NCBI GenBank assembly: GCA_002923335.1
Contig: BEHZ01000043.1
Location: forward strand, 1 to 12,790
Direction: 5' to 3'
Source of the DNA: a bacterium HR23
Lineage (GTDB): Bacteria; Chloroflexota; Dehalococcoidia; Lucifugimonadales; HRBIN23
Length of the DNA: 12,790 nt
The position numbers and the translations under genes are program-made. Of this stretch, positions 12,481 to 12,790 are shown in pieces. The notes under the pieces are model-generated. The model was not told the DNA's origin. It made no database searches and worked only from the letters and a program-made list of their open reading frames with translations. Position 1 is the stretch's first letter; each line of letters begins with the position of its first letter.

Positions 12481-12790
12481 TTACGCCGAAGGGGCGCTGT
12501 GGCGCCGGTGGTATTCCTCGGCGTAACGCTGGGCCTCCCGCAGTTGGGCCTCGTAGAGGGGGCGCCACTCGGGGGGCATGTGCTGGCGGAAGTAACCGGC
12601 GGTCATCAGGGATCCTGTGCTCAGAGGGGCACACTCTACCACCCGACCCAGGAAGAGGGTGCTCGGCCCCGTGTCAAGCGTCGCCTCCACTTTACAGTCG
12701 AAGAAGGCCAGGGCATCTCGCAGGATAGGGCTTCCCGTTGAGCGCACCTCCCACTCCCCCGGGCGCAGTTTCTCCCGTTCCCACCGGGAG
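12481..12790 (-). CDS. Flavin reductase-like (FMN-binding split barrel) protein, C-terminal part
   Basis: The open frame enters from the right edge and ends with TAA at 12483-12481; about 102 residues are visible. 'SRWEREKLRPGEWEVRSTG' followed by 'SPILRDALAFFDCKVEATLD' and 'STLFLGRVVECAPLSTG' resembles the C-terminal half of flavin reductase domain proteins. In those proteins a P-x-L-x-x-A-L-A-x-x-x-C motif precedes a strand with xLFxGxV. The tail is a charged helix ('MPPEWRPLYEAQLREAQRYAEEY'). Such proteins reduce flavin with NAD(P)H or bind FMN for a partner oxygenase; the partner is unknown here. The gene lies upstream of fhs by 47 bases on the same strand. An internal GTG at 12747 is not the real start, because the frame stays open to the edge. 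Confidence 0.7.
   Translation of the reverse strand, partial: SRWEREKLRPGEWEVRSTGSPILRDALAFFDCKVEATLDTGPSTLFLGRVVECAPLSTGSLMTAGYFRQHMPPEWRPLYEAQLREAQRYAEEYHRRHSAPSA

Noticed and set aside
12434..12634. N-terminal extension of Fhs to 608 residues
   Set aside because: It would overlap the flavin reductase gene, has no family similarity, and the ATG at 12433 has an AAAGGAGG site at the right distance.
1..12790. tRNA, rRNA or CRISPR arrays
   Set aside because: I saw no cloverleaf with a GGTTCGAATCC-like arm, no rRNA-like conserved stretches and no regularly spaced direct repeats. Gaps between genes are all shorter than about 240 bases.

Overview
The window is about 12.8 kb of GC-rich bacterial DNA, densely coding and with short intergenic gaps. 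The gene content points to a thermophilic or thermophile-related bacterium, most plausibly a member of the Chloroflexota or a neighbouring lineage. The signs are a Thermus ba3-like cytochrome oxidase cluster, a stand-alone SWIM zinc finger protein, a family III CoA-transferase and a ybeY-dnaX-ybaB-recR cluster. This assignment comes from gene style only and is not proven.

Layout from left to right. (1) Positions 1-582, minus strand: the N-terminal part of a DDE transposase that runs off the left edge, so an insertion sequence ends somewhere between about 583 and 720. (2) 734-3367, plus strand: folC (folate polyglutamylation) and fabF (fatty acid elongation), 9 bases apart and probably translationally coupled. 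(3) 3395-5084, minus strand: a small SWIM zinc finger protein with its own candidate promoter, and a family III CoA-transferase, separated by a strong hairpin. (4) 5317-7717, plus strand: a three-gene heme-copper oxidoreductase operon (44-aa single-helix subunit, CuA subunit II, heme-copper subunit I), divergent from the CoA-transferase. (5) 7724-12790, minus strand: a co-directional run of a partial flavin reductase-like protein, fhs (formate-THF ligase), ybeY (rRNA maturation endonuclease), dnaX (clamp loader), ybaB (nucleoid-associated protein) and recR (recombination repair).

The most unusual element is the heme-copper cluster. Its organisation (small subunit, subunit II, subunit I) and the sequence of its subunits match ba3-type (B-family) oxygen reductases. 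Subunit I, however, has glutamine where oxygen reductases carry the cross-linked active-site tyrosine (motif HPAQQ instead of HPxVY). It has HFK instead of HFH, which replaces the usual second histidine ligand of the low-spin heme by lysine, and it lacks most K-channel residues. The CuA site in subunit II is complete. This suggests a functional, electron-accepting enzyme that is unlikely to be a standard oxygen reductase. Nitric oxide reduction is the best-motivated alternative, because the glutamine sits where the glutamate near FeB sits in cytochrome c NO reductase.

The remaining genes are housekeeping: folate and one-carbon metabolism (folC, fhs), lipid synthesis (fabF), ribosome maturation (ybeY), and replication and repair (dnaX, ybaB, recR).
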